Translations under genes and position numbers: made by a program
Assembly: GCA_947472115.1 (NCBI GenBank)
Contig: CANIZU010000001.1
Span: forward strand, 1-42,455
DNA: 42,455 bases
Reading direction: 5' to 3'
DNA from: Flavobacteriales bacterium
Lineage (GTDB): Bacteria; Bacteroidota; Bacteroidia; NS11-12g; UBA955
Notes under the pieces: generated by a model
What the model was told of the DNA's origin: nothing
What the model saw: only the letters and a program-made list of their open reading frames with translations
Database searches by the model: none
Shown here: positions 31,101 through 39,703 of the stretch, one piece after another
Layout of the letters: each line of letters begins with the position of its first letter
Position numbering within the stretch: position 1 is the stretch's first letter

Positions 31101-31985
31101 ATGCGATTGAATTTATCGAATAGCTTAGTATTGTCTTTGGTTTTTATGTTAATAGGATTGGGGGGGCTAATTTCTTGCAGTGAGGAATTGCCGCCAGTGA
31201 TCATGACAGCCGAGGAAAAGCCCTTACTAGATACTTTTTATGTGGGTTCGGTACCTGCGGCCTCGCCAAAGAAGGTTTTATTGTTTGATGTAACAGGGGT
31301 GCGTTGTAACAACTGTCCAAAAGCCGCTGTCTTAGCAAAGAGCTTAGCCTCAAGTAATTCGGGCCGGGTAGAAGTAGTTGCACTATACCCCAAAACCCCC
31401 ATGAGTTTAACCTTTCCGTGGTCGGGATTTGATACGATGAGTACCTTGGAAGCAGACCAAATAGCCACGGCCTTAGGTGGAATTACCTCCTTGCCATTGG
31501 GGGCGGTTGACCAGGTGGCATATAACGGAAGCAAGCTGTTAAATACGAGTGATTGGGGAGCGGCAGTGACGGCCCAGTTGGGGAAAGCATCGCTATTTAA
31601 TTTAAACATCAAAAGCACTTGGAAGCCTGCCGACGGTAAATCCCGTGTAGAAATAAAAGCGGTGGCCAGCTCGACGATTTCGTCCAATTATAAATGGGTG
31701 GTGGCCATAACAGAGAGTGGTGTAAAGAGTAAGCAGTCGGACCAAGATGCCCCCGGTGGTAGCGTGGATGATTACGATCATGAGCATGCACTGCGCGGTG
31801 TTGTTGGATCTACGCTGGGAAGCGATGTCAATACATCGTCAGTCTCTGCGGGCTATACTAGAGAGAAGCATTTCTACCTTTTGCCCAAAGCGAAGTGGGT
31901 TGCTGCCAACTGCGATATTGTTGTATGGATTTACGATGCCAATACCAAAGAAGTGGTCCAAGTAGAGCGTGTTTCTTTGAAATAG
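31101..31985 (+). CDS. Omp28-type lipoprotein with thioredoxin-like CNNC motif
   Basis: The 294-residue protein has a lipobox (GLISC, Cys26) and then a thioredoxin-like region: KVLLFDVTGVRCNNCPKA with Cys69 and Cys72, and ITSLPLGAVD in the place of the cis-Pro loop. The second half (about 165-294) is a beta-rich domain. This matches the Omp28-related family of Bacteroidota surface lipoproteins, whose role is not settled; a redox function is plausible but inferred. The gene stands alone between gpx (divergent) and xerD. Confidence 0.8.
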   Translation: MRLNLSNSLVLSLVFMLIGLGGLISCSEELPPVIMTAEEKPLLDTFYVGSVPAASPKKVLLFDVTGVRCNNCPKAAVLAKSLASSNSGRVEVVALYPKTPMSLTFPWSGFDTMSTLEADQIATALGGITSLPLGAVDQVAYNGSKLLNTSDWGAAVTAQLGKASLFNLNIKSTWKPADGKSRVEIKAVASSTISSNYKWVVAITESGVKSKQSDQDAPGGSVDDYDHEHALRGVVGSTLGSDVNTSSVSAGYTREKHFYLLPKAKWVAANCDIVVWIYDANTKEVVQVERVSLK

Positions 31986-32052
31986 CTAAGAATATTTTAC
32001 ATATCTTGTGGCTTGTAGAAAGTTGCCAATTCAATTTTCTTATACATGAACA

Positions 32053-32967
32053 ATGACAATCCAGTCTCAAGCTTGGCTATCCGCCAAACAACGATTTAAG
32101 CAGTATTTGCAGCTAGAGCGTTCGCTCTCGTTGAATAGCGTGGAGGCCTACATCGCCGATTTAGACAAATTTGAGCTGTGGAGTATTTCACAAGAATGGA
32201 AAGGCCCGCTGGATATGGATCAGCAAAGGATTCAGAAATTTCCTCAATGGATTGCGGACATGGGGTTTCAAGCAACATCACAGGCCCGAATTATCAGTGG
32301 TGTGAGGTCGTTTTATAAGTTCTTGGTTATGGAAGATAGTTTGGCCGCAAGTCCCGCGGATTTTTTGGAGCCCCCCAAAACTGGACGAAAATTGCCAGTA
32401 GTCTTGAGTGAAGAGGAAATTGATGAAATGATATCGGCCATTGATAGAAGTTCAGCAGAAGGTGAGCGCAATGTGGCATTGTTAGAAACACTCTATAGTT
32501 GTGGTTTGCGGGTGAGTGAATTGGTGGGATTGCAGATCACTCAAGTACATGTCACGGAGGGTTTTGTTCAGGTGGTAGGCAAAGGCAATAAAGAACGTCT
32601 GGTGCCGGTGGGTGCTCGAGCGCTCAAACACATCCGCTTATATGTAGATCAAGTGCGAGTGCATATAAATATCAAATCTGGCGCTAGAGATATTGTATTT
32701 TTGAGTAAAAGGGGTGGGCCAATGAGTCGACAATCGGTTTTTTTATTAATCAAATCATTGGCCATCAAGGCTGGAGTCAGAAAAAATATTTCACCACACA
32801 CATTCCGTCATAGTTTTGCGACGCACCTAGTGGAGGCGGGCGCGGACTTGCGTGCTGTTCAGGAGATGTTGGGCCATGAGAGTATTACCACAACGGAAAT
32901 CTACACGCACTTGGATCGGAATTATTTGGCAGATACCCTATTGAAGTTCCATCCGAGAAGCGGATAA
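32053..32967 (+). CDS. xerD: Site-specific tyrosine recombinase XerD-type
   Basis: The 304-residue protein has the SAM-like core-binding domain (about 10-100) and the catalytic domain with all six conserved residues: R153 (CGLRVSELVGL), K177 (VVGKGNKERLVPV), H249 and R252 (PHTFRHSFATHL), H275 (MLGHESITTT) and Y284 (IYTHLDRNYL). Its length and lack of an arm-binding extension fit housekeeping XerC/D, which resolves chromosome dimers at dif with FtsK. XerC and XerD are hard to tell apart here; the HLDRNYL end favours XerD. It is not next to a tRNA or a repeat, so I do not take it as an element integrase. Confidence 0.92.
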   Translation: MTIQSQAWLSAKQRFKQYLQLERSLSLNSVEAYIADLDKFELWSISQEWKGPLDMDQQRIQKFPQWIADMGFQATSQARIISGVRSFYKFLVMEDSLAASPADFLEPPKTGRKLPVVLSEEEIDEMISAIDRSSAEGERNVALLETLYSCGLRVSELVGLQITQVHVTEGFVQVVGKGNKERLVPVGARALKHIRLYVDQVRVHINIKSGARDIVFLSKRGGPMSRQSVFLLIKSLAIKAGVRKNISPHTFRHSFATHLVEAGADLRAVQEMLGHESITTTEIYTHLDRNYLADTLLKFHPRSG

Positions 32968-33016
32968 CCAATAAAGGTATATGGGGTTGAAAATACGAAT
33001 TGACGAAAGATAATTG

Positions 33017-34291
33017 TTACAATCGTGCGTCAACCAATTCTCTTGGTAAAATCGATTTTAGATCAAAGATGACACTGTTTTCATTGGATTTAAGCGCATA
33101 AAAATCCAAGTCCATAAATTGATCGTGAGCAACAGTTAGCAAAATGGCATCGTAGGTGTTTAGCTCTGTGAGGGGCTTGATATTGTGGAGATTATACACT
33201 TGCTCTGAATTGGCATTTGGGTCATAAACATCCACAATCATACCCACTGCTCTAAGTTCATGGTACACATCGAACACTTTGGAATTTCTGATGTCTGTAC
33301 AATTCTCTTTAAACGTAAGACCCAAAATTAGGACATGCGCTCCTTGGATTGACAGGTTTTTTGCGACCATCAACTTCAACAATTTATTTGCAACAAAAAT
33401 TGCCATGTTGTCGTTGACTTTTCGTCCGCTGAGTATCACCTGCGGTTTGTGGCCGAGTTTTTCTGCTTGATACGCTAGATAATAGGGGTCAACTCCGATG
33501 CAATGTCCACCTACAAGTCCGGGTTTGAACGGAAGAAAGTTCCATTTTGTTTGAGCCGCTTCAATTACGTCGGCGGTGTCAATGTCCATCAAATCAAAGA
33601 TGAGAGCGAGTTCGTTTACGAAAGAAATGTTGACATCGCGTTGGGCATTTTCGATGGCTTTGCATGCTTCTGCCACTTTGATGCTTTTTGCCTTAAAAGT
33701 GCCAGCTAAAATTATGGAAGCATATAATTGGTCAACCATTTCCGCTATTTCTGGGGTAGATCCTGAAGTGACTTTTTTTATCGTAGTTAAAGTGTTTACA
33801 CGATCACCAGGATTTATCCGTTCAGGGGAATAGCCGCAGAAGAAATCCACATTGTATTTGAGGCCAGATGTTGTTTCTAGCAATGGAACGCAATCGTTCT
33901 CAGTGCAACCGGGGTAAACTGTGGATTCATAAATAACAATATTGCCCGGACTGATCAATGTGCCCAACATTTTTGTTGCCTCTAATAAATGGCTGAGATC
34001 GGGGAGTTTTTGTTGATCTACTGGGGTAGGGACAGTAACAATATAAATATCACAATTTTGGATTAGATTGCTATCGTCGGTAAATTCTAGTGTTACTGAA
34101 TTAGCGATTGTCGAAATTAGTTCATCGGGGTGGACTTCTTTTGTGATATCCGTTCCGCTGTTGAGTTCAGAAATTCTTTTTGAATTCAAATCAAATCCAA
34201 CAGTAGAATATTTCTTTGCAAATGCTAAGGTGAGGGGCAAGCCAACATAACCGAGTCCAATTACTGCTATTTTTTTTTCTGTAATTGACAT
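33017..34291 (-). CDS. UDP-N-acetylhexosamine 6-dehydrogenase (TviB/WbpO type)
   Basis: The 424-residue enzyme has the NAD-binding GLGYVGLP (12-19), the ESTVYPG region, the SPERINPGD stretch, the middle helix with the KVAEACKAIENAQRDVNI motif and catalytic Cys264 in GGHCIGVDPYY. The KAIENAQRDVNI motif and length point to the UDP-GlcNAc/UDP-GalNAc group (WbpA, WbpO, TviB) and not to UDP-glucose dehydrogenase. The product, a UDP-hexosaminuronic acid, goes into O-antigen, capsule or surface polysaccharide. The ATG is 3 nt after the GT2 stop, so the genes form one operon. Confidence 0.92.
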   Translation of the reverse strand: MSITEKKIAVIGLGYVGLPLTLAFAKKYSTVGFDLNSKRISELNSGTDITKEVHPDELISTIANSVTLEFTDDSNLIQNCDIYIVTVPTPVDQQKLPDLSHLLEATKMLGTLISPGNIVIYESTVYPGCTENDCVPLLETTSGLKYNVDFFCGYSPERINPGDRVNTLTTIKKVTSGSTPEIAEMVDQLYASIILAGTFKAKSIKVAEACKAIENAQRDVNISFVNELALIFDLMDIDTADVIEAAQTKWNFLPFKPGLVGGHCIGVDPYYLAYQAEKLGHKPQVILSGRKVNDNMAIFVANKLLKLMVAKNLSIQGAHVLILGLTFKENCTDIRNSKVFDVYHELRAVGMIVDVYDPNANSEQVYNLHNIKPLTELNTYDAILLTVAHDQFMDLDFYALKSNENSVIFDLKSILPRELVDARL

Positions 34292-34294
34292 GGA

Positions 34295-35323
34295 TTATTT
34301 GGTATTAGGGTCTTGCCATTGGTTCCAAGTTTTTTTACCACGTGTAAAATAGCCCAAAACAATTGAATGGTTGATGCTGCCGGTTAATTCGGCCAGAGGT
34401 TTGGATGCGATATGGGTAGGAAATTGATCTTTAATACGATTGAATTCGAGGTGGGCCTTTACTATTTGTGGGATGTGAGACCATTTGCCTTGCAGTAGAA
34501 AGAATACACCGGCTAGGCCATCGAGCAGTTTGCGGGCAAAAATTCGCATCGTCTTCTCGCTGGGGTGTAGATTTTTGTGCAACATCAGCAGGTTATTTCG
34601 GAAATTGAGAAAGGTTTTGCGCGGACTTTGGTTGGAGAGGGTGGCGCCGCCAATGTGAAAAACGCGGGAGGCGGGACAGGACCAGATGCTATATCCCATG
34701 AGTTGAAGTCGCCAGCACAAATCGATTTCTTCCATGTGGGCGAAAAAGGCGAGATCCAAGCCGGTGGCGCGTTCCCATGCTTCGCGCTTAATAAATAATG
34801 CCGCGCCGGAAGCCCAAAAAATGGGCATTGGATTGTTGTATTGGCCTTGGTTGGTTTCGACGTTGCCAAAAATCCGACCCCGACAAAACGGATACCCGTA
34901 TTTGTCGATGAATCCGCCGGCTGCGCCGGCGTATTCGAATTTGTTGCGCTTATAATAGTCGATGAGGTGCGGCTGCGCCGCACCCAAATCCGGGTGTTGC
35001 GCAACCAATTCTAGCAATGGCGTTAGCCATTGCTCATCGGGCTCCGCATCGGAATTTAACAAAATAAAATAATCCTCGGTGCACTGCTTCAATGCCTCGT
35101 TGTATCCACCCGCGTAACCGGAGTTCTCGGACAGCTGAATGAATCGAATTTCGGGGTAATGGCCAGCCATGAACTCCGCACTTCCATCGGTGGAGGCATT
35201 ATCAACCACCGTGATCGTCGCGCCCGGGTACTGACTATTCCGAATCACCGTCGGCAAGCACTGCTGCAACAGGTTTCGGGTGTTGAAATTCAGGATGACG
35301 ATATTTATGGTTGGGGATGTCAA
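34295..35323 (-). CDS. Glycosyltransferase family 2 (rhamnosyltransferase-like)
   Basis: The 342-residue protein shows GT2/A-fold features: INIVILNFNTRNLLQQ, VVDNASTDGSAEF, NSGYAGGYNEAL, the DxD-like LLNSDAEPD, and FFAHMEEIDLCWRLQLMGY. Membrane attachment is weak or absent. No ATG is available: TTG at 35323 is the probable start, with ATT just before it as an alternative, since a stop lies four codons upstream. Its downstream neighbour makes the UDP-sugar acid it may use or that is used in the same glycan. Three perfect hairpins lie inside the gene (34915, 34966 and 35013). Confidence 0.9.
   Translation of the reverse strand: MTSPTINIVILNFNTRNLLQQCLPTVIRNSQYPGATITVVDNASTDGSAEFMAGHYPEIRFIQLSENSGYAGGYNEALKQCTEDYFILLNSDAEPDEQWLTPLLELVAQHPDLGAAQPHLIDYYKRNKFEYAGAAGGFIDKYGYPFCRGRIFGNVETNQGQYNNPMPIFWASGAALFIKREAWERATGLDLAFFAHMEEIDLCWRLQLMGYSIWSCPASRVFHIGGATLSNQSPRKTFLNFRNNLLMLHKNLHPSEKTMRIFARKLLDGLAGVFFLLQGKWSHIPQIVKAHLEFNRIKDQFPTHIASKPLAELTGSINHSIVLGYFTRGKKTWNQWQDPNTK
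34915..34931. repeat. Perfect 7-bp GC hairpin inside the GT2 gene
   Basis: CGCCGGC (34915-34921) pairs with GCCGGCG (34925-34931) around TGC, in the coding sequence for the YAGAAGG stretch. The minus-strand centre is GC-GCA-GC, as in the mobA hairpin. Confidence 0.65.
34966..34984. repeat. Perfect 8-bp GC hairpin inside the GT2 gene
   Basis: GGTGCGGC (34966-34973) pairs with GCCGCACC (34977-34984) around TGC. It shares the centre of the hairpins at 34915 and 7113 but has a different stem. Confidence 0.65.
35013..35034. repeat. Perfect 9-bp hairpin inside the GT2 gene
   Basis: AGCAATGGC (35013-35021) pairs with GCCATTGCT (35026-35034) around GTTA. It lacks the GCA core of the nearby hairpins, but it is the third perfect stem within 120 nt of coding sequence. 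Confidence 0.55.
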
Positions 35324-35332
35324 AATCTTATG

Positions 35333-35731
35333 TTATTTGGCGGCCGCGGCGGAACTTGTTCCGACGGCCGCCCCGCCTTTAAAATTGTGAAAGACAAACT
35401 GTGGCTCCGGCGCTGCCATCAAAAAGACGCAACACCGAGATTTAGGATTTCCGTACGCCTTCAAAAATGCACCCAATCGCTCCTTCTGTAAAATGCCCAA
35501 CTCCAAGAATCGCTCTATCGTGGTGGCATTGATCGAATAGGGGAATCCGAATTCGTCGCGGTCCACAATCATCTCGCCAATCTTCGCCTGCTCCTGATGC
35601 GCCACATATAAAGGATGCTCCGTGAAGCCGCCATCGACCATGTCGGTGCTCACCTCCAGTAAAAAATCATTCAACTCGCCCAATTGGGCCTCCAGAGATT
35701 TTAATTGGGATTCTACGATTGGATCTGACAT
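35333..35731 (-). CDS. Small protein of unknown function, helical N terminus
   Basis: I do not recognise this 132-residue protein. Residues 1-30 look helical (PIVESQLKSLEAQLGELNDF), followed by a globular part with EHPLYVAHQEQAKIGEMIVD. The last residues (GGAAVGTSSAAAAK) are low complexity and are encoded by a GC-rich hairpin at 35339-35372. ATG at 35731 is used; the open frame continues far upstream only as an alternative frame of the neighbouring gene. It lies 44 nt after the T9SS cargo gene and 9 nt before the GT2 start, so it is probably in the same operon. Confidence 0.65.
   Translation of the reverse strand: MSDPIVESQLKSLEAQLGELNDFLLEVSTDMVDGGFTEHPLYVAHQEQAKIGEMIVDRDEFGFPYSINATTIERFLELGILQKERLGAFLKAYGNPKSRCCVFLMAAPEPQFVFHNFKGGAAVGTSSAAAAK
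35339..35372. repeat. GC-rich two-stage hairpin at the 3' end of the small unknown gene
   Basis: GGCGGCCG (35339-35346) pairs with CGGCCGCC (35365-35372); inside it CGGAAC (35350-35355) pairs with GTTCCG (35358-35363) around TT. It encodes the protein's low-complexity tail. The outer stem resembles that of the hairpin in the YigZ gene at 41410. Confidence 0.65.
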
Positions 35732-35775
35732 TTTTCTGGGTTTAATTTCTGGGTTTGATGATCTTGATTCGATGA

Positions 35776-38280
35776 TTAATGTTGAACGATAAACTTTGTC
35801 GTGATAGCGCGTGAATTGTCGCCCTGTAATTGCAAAAAGTAAGTACCGTTGGGCAAGGTCGCCGTTGGGATCGCACCAGAATCGCCATAACGACCCTCGC
35901 TTACCACCGCCCCCTGCAAATTGTAAATGCGGTAGGTGCGGTTTAACAGCGACATCGCCCCGCGAACAGAAATTGAAGTACTGCTGGGGTTGGGGTATAA
36001 TTTGATTGAGGGTCCGCGTGAGAACTTTGAAACGGAAACCGGTTCGACCATGTAAACCAAAGGCAAAGCGAACATCCCACGGCCGTGGGTAATCACAAAC
36101 AAAGTGCGATCGTCGCGCATCTTCAATTCGTGAATGGCGACATTCGGAACCCGGTAATCCTTGTTCCACGTTTTGCCACTGTCGATGCTGTAATACAAGC
36201 CAAAATCCGTTCCCGCAAAAAAGACTTCGTCCGGACGGTAAGGATCCACCGCCATCATATTCACGGGCAAACCCGGAGGCAAATCGCCAGAAATGTTCTT
36301 CCACAACGGCTTGTTCGTCACTGAGTCCAGCCCGGTCACCCGCCAAACGCGAGGATCGTTGCTGATATTGCTGAAAGCCACATACAATACGTAGGGATTT
36401 TTTGGATGAACGGTCATCCCCTTGATTAAATCGTTGGTGACGGCCGATGGAACACTCGAATTATAGTTGACCTCCTTGCCGGGAATCGCGGTGGCGGCAT
36501 GTTCGATTTTGTATAGCTGCGCCGCGGTACCCCCGAAATAAACCACCGGATTTTCTTGTCGACTGATACCAATCGCCTTAATCCCCGCCCTCAAACTGGT
36601 TGTCATCTGGTCCCAAGTGTACCCCATATCCATCGTGCGATACAAGTATTTGTTGGTGCGATAAAAAACCATGTTCTGGTCGGCCAAATTCATTTCGAAA
36701 AGATTGATAAAGTCCACTCCATCGGTCGTAAATCTGGGATCCACGATCTTGGTGGTGTTACCTGGATTGTTTGAGGTAAAGTTGTTCATTACATGAATCG
36801 CATCGTTCTGATAACTCATGTAGGCAATGCTGCCATCTTGCTGACCGATATTGCAATAGGCGCCATCGCCTCCAAAGAATCGCTGACTAACTAGGGGTTT
36901 CTCCGTGACTTGGGTGCCATTGTCTTGAGCGCCTGAAATGCCCACCATCCCAGTGGGGCCGTAGCCGCCGCAATAGAACTGGGTCACGCGGTAGCCGTTG
37001 TTGAGATTGGCCGCAACGGCAGTAGATGACCATTGGTATCTGAAAACGCCGCCATCGGTTCCCATAAGGAAATCAGTGGTTGTTTTGGGCAAAAATGCAA
37101 AGGAATGGTGGTCGGAATGGCCAATATCGAGCGGGGTCCAAGAGTTTCCACCATCGCTGCTTCGGCAGATATCACGTCCACCCACCACAATCCGATTTGT
37201 ATCTGTGGGATGCACCCCCATCACCATGCAATAAGCTTGATAACCAGGTCCTGCTGCGGTGGGAGGGGTTTTGGCTTTCCAGGTATTTCCGCCATCGCTG
37301 CTCTTGTAGAAGGCCACTGGCGCGGCATCGAAAGCGAATCCTTCGAACACGGCGTAGACCACTTTGGGGAATTTATGACAGTAATCCACCTGAATGGTTC
37401 TGTACGTGCCACCATTGGGAGCGTTCGGGAAGGTGAGGGTTTTGAAAGTGCCGGGTTTTCCATTGGAATCGGAGGCAACGACGAGGTTTGACTGCAATGT
37501 GGCGATCACGCGTCCGTTGGGGAGACAAACGACATCGGTCACTTGTTTATTTCCGCCGCTGTAGGCGATTGCCCAGGTTGCGCCGCCGTCAGTTGAGCGA
37601 TAGAGCCCGTAACTGTTGGTGCCCACGAACAGGGTTTGCGAATCGATTTTCGAGTGTTCGATGTCCCATATCGCATTGAAACCATTGAGTTTCACGGTGG
37701 ATGGGAGCTGATTGAACGTCTTGCCACCGTCGGTTGATTTAAAGACGCCTTCGCCATCTACATCGGCCGAATTGGCCCTGCTTTCGCCGGTTCCGTAGTA
37801 GACTTCGTTGGGGTTATAGGGGTTTGAGGTCAGCGCTGAGGGCATCATCGAAACTTCTTGCTCGTTGATGGGTTTCCAGCTTGTGCCGCCATTTTCGCTG
37901 CGCCAGAGTCCGCCTGAGATGGCACCGGCGAGGATGATTTTTTCGTTTCGCGGATCGATCCAAAGCGCGCGGGTCCTTCCGGCGACGTTGTTGGGACCTA
38001 GTTCAATGATGGTGTCGATGGGGTTTGTGCCGGCCCTACGCTCGAGTTTTTTCGCATCGTATTGTGCCCATTGAGATCTAAGAAAGGGGGGGATTTGGCC
38101 GGTGGCGTCCTGTTTTTCTTGAAACCATTGCTCGTAATAACCGGGGTGCTGTGCGTCTTCTTCCTGGGAATTGTTGTTGCTGGATGCGTTATGACCCAGC
38201 GAAATCAGGCTGTAAAGGCCGAAAAGGGCTAGGGTTGGGAATAGGAGGGAGAAGGTGAGGCGCGCAGATTTCGACATCAT
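35776..38280 (-). CDS. Secreted BNR/sortilin-type propeller protein with T9SS sorting domain
   Basis: The 834-residue protein begins with a signal-like hydrophobic segment (about 9-28). BNR/Asp-box repeats of the form S-x-D/N-G-G-x-T-W recur along the middle (SENGGTSW, STDGGATW, SSDGGNTW, SSDGGNSW, SIDSGKTW), forming one or two beta-propellers of the VPS10/sortilin kind. The last 75 or so residues (IKLYPNPSSTSISVRG, VQLQG-like strands, TKFIVQH) are a type A T9SS C-terminal sorting domain. It is therefore exported and probably anchored to the cell surface. Ligand unknown. First of a minus-strand operon ending in glycan genes. Confidence 0.9.
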   Translation of the reverse strand: MMSKSARLTFSLLFPTLALFGLYSLISLGHNASSNNNSQEEDAQHPGYYEQWFQEKQDATGQIPPFLRSQWAQYDAKKLERRAGTNPIDTIIELGPNNVAGRTRALWIDPRNEKIILAGAISGGLWRSENGGTSWKPINEQEVSMMPSALTSNPYNPNEVYYGTGESRANSADVDGEGVFKSTDGGKTFNQLPSTVKLNGFNAIWDIEHSKIDSQTLFVGTNSYGLYRSTDGGATWAIAYSGGNKQVTDVVCLPNGRVIATLQSNLVVASDSNGKPGTFKTLTFPNAPNGGTYRTIQVDYCHKFPKVVYAVFEGFAFDAAPVAFYKSSDGGNTWKAKTPPTAAGPGYQAYCMVMGVHPTDTNRIVVGGRDICRSSDGGNSWTPLDIGHSDHHSFAFLPKTTTDFLMGTDGGVFRYQWSSTAVAANLNNGYRVTQFYCGGYGPTGMVGISGAQDNGTQVTEKPLVSQRFFGGDGAYCNIGQQDGSIAYMSYQNDAIHVMNNFTSNNPGNTTKIVDPRFTTDGVDFINLFEMNLADQNMVFYRTNKYLYRTMDMGYTWDQMTTSLRAGIKAIGISRQENPVVYFGGTAAQLYKIEHAATAIPGKEVNYNSSVPSAVTNDLIKGMTVHPKNPYVLYVAFSNISNDPRVWRVTGLDSVTNKPLWKNISGDLPPGLPVNMMAVDPYRPDEVFFAGTDFGLYYSIDSGKTWNKDYRVPNVAIHELKMRDDRTLFVITHGRGMFALPLVYMVEPVSVSKFSRGPSIKLYPNPSSTSISVRGAMSLLNRTYRIYNLQGAVVSEGRYGDSGAIPTATLPNGTYFLQLQGDNSRAITTKFIVQH

Positions 38281-38402
38281 AAATTACAAATATACAATCG
38301 GGGGGCGGAGGGTTTGCGGAATTCGCAGGATTATTGGTGAAAGTTATAAGTGCGGGGTGTTTGAATTGGATTTGGGTGGGTGTAAACTTTGGAATGTTTG
38401 AT

Positions 38403-38410
38403 TACATTTG
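38403..38410 (+). promoter_or_regulatory. Possible -7 element of the serine hydrolase gene
   Basis: TACATTTG matches TAnnTTTG and ends 3 nt before the first ATG (6 nt before the second). No good -33 box is seen. Confidence 0.45.
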
Positions 38411-38413
38411 AAC

Positions 38414-39616
38414 ATGATGAAGGCTTTTCAGCGCTTTTTGTTGGTGATTGGCATCGCTGCGGTATTGGCCGGGGTGGTGTGGGTTTCGCCATTTGGGTAT
38501 TTGATCAAGGGGGTTCGGTTGACGTATATGATCGGACAGAAATCGGCTAACTATTTGGATTACAAGGGGTTCGATACGCGAGAAATCGCCAATGACCCAT
38601 CGAAGGTATCGCCTTTGGTGACGTTGAGCGGCGCTTCGGAGGTCGTTTTGAGTGAGGGGTTGCTAGGGATGTTGAGCAAAACCGAGAGCGGTTCATTTTT
38701 GGTGTTTCGCAACGATACGTTGGTGTGCGAGAAGTATTTTGAGCCGGTGGATGGGTCGGTGCCCACGAATTCGTTTTCGATGGCCAAAACCATCACTTGT
38801 TTGTTGGTGGAGCAGGCGATTGAGCGCGGCGAAATTTTGTCTTGGGACGAGCCGGTTAGGAAGTTTTTGCCATGGGTGGGTGCGGTGAAGGATGTGAAGG
38901 GCTATCAAAATGAGGTTTTGGAGGAGAATGCGAAGGGGTTGACCTTGAGGCATTTGATCACGATGACGGCGGGTTTGGAATGGAATGAAAGTTATGTATC
39001 GCCCTTTGGGATCACGGCGAAGGCGTATTACGGGAGCGATATTGAGGCTACGATGCGACAGGTGCCTGTGGTGGTGAAGCCGGGCGAAGTATTTGAATAT
39101 CAGAGCGGGGCAACGCAATTGTTGGGGTTGGTGTTGGAGAAGGCGACGGGGAAGCATTTGGCGGAATTGGCATCGGAGAGAATTTGGAAGCCATTGGGTG
39201 CTGAGGCGCCGGCGACTTGGTCATTGGATAAGGAGAACGGTCGGGAATTGAATTTTTGTTGTTTCAACGCCCGGGCCCGCGATTTTGGTCGTTTGGGCTT
39301 GATGGTGATGCATCACGGCGCTGGGCTAATCGATTCGGGATTTTTGGCGATGGCTCAACGTCCGTTTGTATCGTCGAATCACCCGGAGGCGCCGCGGTCA
39401 TTGCATTACGGACATGCATTTTGGTTGGGCGAGGTAGACGGGGTGAAGTTCAGTTATTTTCAGGGGTTGAAGGGTCAGTATATTGTGTTGATTCCTTCGG
39501 GGGGGATGGTGGTTGTGCGCACTGGGAATGGGATTGCGCGGGCTGCGGACGGCGGGAAGGTGTATGATTGCGTGAAGACGTATGCGTCTGAGGCGATGAA
39601 GTTGTTTGGTCGTTGA
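38414..39616 (+). CDS. Beta-lactamase-fold serine hydrolase, membrane anchored
   Basis: The 400-residue protein has an N-terminal membrane segment (about 8-26), then a class C beta-lactamase/PBP4-like domain: the nucleophile motif S-M-A-K (Ser122 and Lys125, after TNSF), the Tyr motif YQSG (Tyr229) and HYGHAFWL where the KTG-type motif sits. Such enzymes are esterases, D-aminopeptidases or penicillin-binding proteins; activity cannot be told from this sequence and resistance should not be inferred. Start at the first of two tandem ATGs. ribD begins 87 nt downstream on the same strand. Confidence 0.88.
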   Translation: MMKAFQRFLLVIGIAAVLAGVVWVSPFGYLIKGVRLTYMIGQKSANYLDYKGFDTREIANDPSKVSPLVTLSGASEVVLSEGLLGMLSKTESGSFLVFRNDTLVCEKYFEPVDGSVPTNSFSMAKTITCLLVEQAIERGEILSWDEPVRKFLPWVGAVKDVKGYQNEVLEENAKGLTLRHLITMTAGLEWNESYVSPFGITAKAYYGSDIEATMRQVPVVVKPGEVFEYQSGATQLLGLVLEKATGKHLAELASERIWKPLGAEAPATWSLDKENGRELNFCCFNARARDFGRLGLMVMHHGAGLIDSGFLAMAQRPFVSSNHPEAPRSLHYGHAFWLGEVDGVKFSYFQGLKGQYIVLIPSGGMVVVRTGNGIARAADGGKVYDCVKTYASEAMKLFGR

Positions 39617-39703
39617 TGGGTTTTTCGGATGATTTTTCGGGTTTTGATTGATTTGATAGTTTTGATGAATGGTCGTTAATGGATTAATGAATTGATTTGC
39701 GAG

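Noticed and set aside
32053..32967. Tyrosine recombinase as the integrase of a mobile element
   Set aside because: Its length, intact catalytic residues and lack of arm-binding domain, nearby tRNA or flanking repeats fit housekeeping XerD.
35732..36346. N-terminal extension of the small unknown protein over the propeller gene
   Set aside because: It is an alternative frame of the T9SS cargo gene's C-terminal coding region. The protein with plausible composition begins at the ATG at 35731.
38414..39616. Calling the serine hydrolase an antibiotic-resistance beta-lactamase
   Set aside because: The SxxK and Tyr motifs only define the broad family; most such membrane-anchored proteins are not resistance enzymes.
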